Translations under genes and position numbers: made by a program
The notes under the pieces: model-generated
Database searches by the model: none
What the model saw: only the letters and a program-made list of their open reading frames with translations
Told to the model about the DNA's origin: nothing
Shown: one piece after another, positions 23,899 through 24,482 of the stretch
How positions within the stretch are numbered: the first letter of the stretch is position 1
Layout: every line of letters begins with the position of its first letter
Source of the DNA: Acidimicrobiaceae bacterium
GTDB lineage: Bacteria > Actinomycetota > Acidimicrobiia > Acidimicrobiales > RAAP-2
Assembly (NCBI GenBank): GCA_003131665.1
Contig: PKWA01000005.1
Span: 17,130-41,611 of the forward strand
Direction: 5' to 3'
DNA length: 24,482 bases

Positions 23899-24482
23899 AT
23901 GGATTTGACGAATGTTTCCTTTAGAAAGACACTCTCGAATGAGCGTTGGGCGGAAGGCGAGTTCCTAGAATATCGTTCGCGTGTCCTTGATCGATGGCCA
24001 ACAGGCGACGAGATAAGAGACGTGGAAGACTGCGTTTCCTACTCGCGAGGTCTCGACGCCAGTCAATGCTTTCCGAAGTTGCTACGCGAAGCGCGCAACC
24101 AAGGCGTGCCGCTTTTCCAGGTGGGAATCGGCCACACAACAATTTCCGAACAACGCGATCACATGACTCAAGCGGTCTCCGAAGGCGTTGACTTGATACT
24201 CACGTTGACCGACACGTATACGAGGAAGTCTTCCTACGATCGGGCCGCCGACGGCATCGCCCGGGCACTCAAAGGCCCTGATACGCGAGTGCTGAATGGC
24301 TTCCCAATTGTCAACTACGGACTCGAAACTCGAGAACTCTTTCGCTCCGCCGGCGTGCCGATTCACATCTCAGGCAACGTGGATGAAGAGGCGATGCTGT
24401 CTTCGGAAATGGGCTACGCCGCAGGCGCATCGTGTGACTTCACGCATTCACTGCATGACCTCGTTCAACATAGCCGAGACTA
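23899..24482 (+). CDS. glmE: Glutamate mutase large subunit-like protein (GlmE family), 5' part
   Basis: First 194 residues of the TIM-barrel subunit of a B12-dependent mutase, cut by the window edge; the family is about 480 long. RWPTGDEI (32-39), TDTYTRKSSYDR (104-115) and LNGFPIVNYG (132-141) line up with clostridial GlmE (WPTGKE, DAYTRQNRYDE, LNGFPGVNYG). In a from-memory alignment, Arg100 is kept as Arg109, but Arg66 becomes Gly76, Arg149 becomes Ser158 and Glu171 becomes Asp180. These residues clamp glutamate in the known enzyme, so the substrate is probably different (inference). ATG 23899 has GAGAGGA six bases upstream. The subunit partner GlmS lies 8.8 kb upstream, with the ring-cleavage genes between. 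Confidence 0.88.
   Translation, partial: MDLTNVSFRKTLSNERWAEGEFLEYRSRVLDRWPTGDEIRDVEDCVSYSRGLDASQCFPKLLREARNQGVPLFQVGIGHTTISEQRDHMTQAVSEGVDLILTLTDTYTRKSSYDRAADGIARALKGPDTRVLNGFPIVNYGLETRELFRSAGVPIHISGNVDEEAMLSSEMGYAAGASCDFTHSLHDLVQHSRD

Overview
This 24.5 kb window looks like a catabolic gene cluster from an actinobacterium of moderate GC content. The high density of acyl-CoA genes, the paired acyl-CoA dehydrogenases, the many GTG/TTG starts and the ATGA-coupled genes suggest this, possibly an Acidimicrobiia-type lineage; the taxonomic guess is inference only. No rRNA, tRNA, CRISPR array, insertion sequence or phage gene was seen.

Left part (1-7.8 kb): the 3' end of an ABC ATPase and two permeases of the nitrate/sulfonate/taurine importer type (+ strand). 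Then, on the - strand, come an SDR protein with an altered active site, a small protein of unknown function, a secreted NMT1-type substrate-binding protein that is probably the importer's missing binding subunit, and an enoyl-CoA hydratase. This half is loosely packed, with several gaps of 450-900 bases in which I see no convincing gene.

Middle part (8.4-14.2 kb): an acyl-CoA synthetase, a - strand crotonase with an extra degenerate N-terminal domain, a divergent CaiB-type protein with an unusual domain order, and a YtcJ-type amidohydrolase coupled to it.

Right part (14.5-24.5 kb): a compact + strand series. It starts with a B12-binding glutamate mutase small subunit (GlmS type). Next is a near-complete cyclohexanecarboxylate pathway: an AliA-like CoA ligase, an enoyl-CoA hydratase in the BadK position, BadH and BadI. 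After a terminator-like hairpin follow a short ORF, two acyl-CoA dehydrogenase subunits, a crotonase lacking both catalytic glutamates, and an alpha-methylacyl-CoA racemase with all catalytic residues. The window ends inside a GlmE-type mutase large subunit, preceded by a perfect 17-base palindrome and a strong hairpin.

Proposed logic (inference): the importer takes up a carboxylate, the ligases form CoA thioesters, the dehydrogenase pair desaturates the ring, and hydratase, BadH and BadI oxidise and open it to a pimeloyl-CoA-type dicarboxyl-CoA. The racemase suggests a methyl- or alkyl-branched ring. The most unusual element is the B12 mutase pair bracketing the ring-cleavage genes. By a from-memory alignment its large subunit has lost two of the three substrate-clamping arginines and the amino-contacting glutamate of glutamate mutase, so it may catalyse an undescribed carbon-skeleton rearrangement tied to this pathway.
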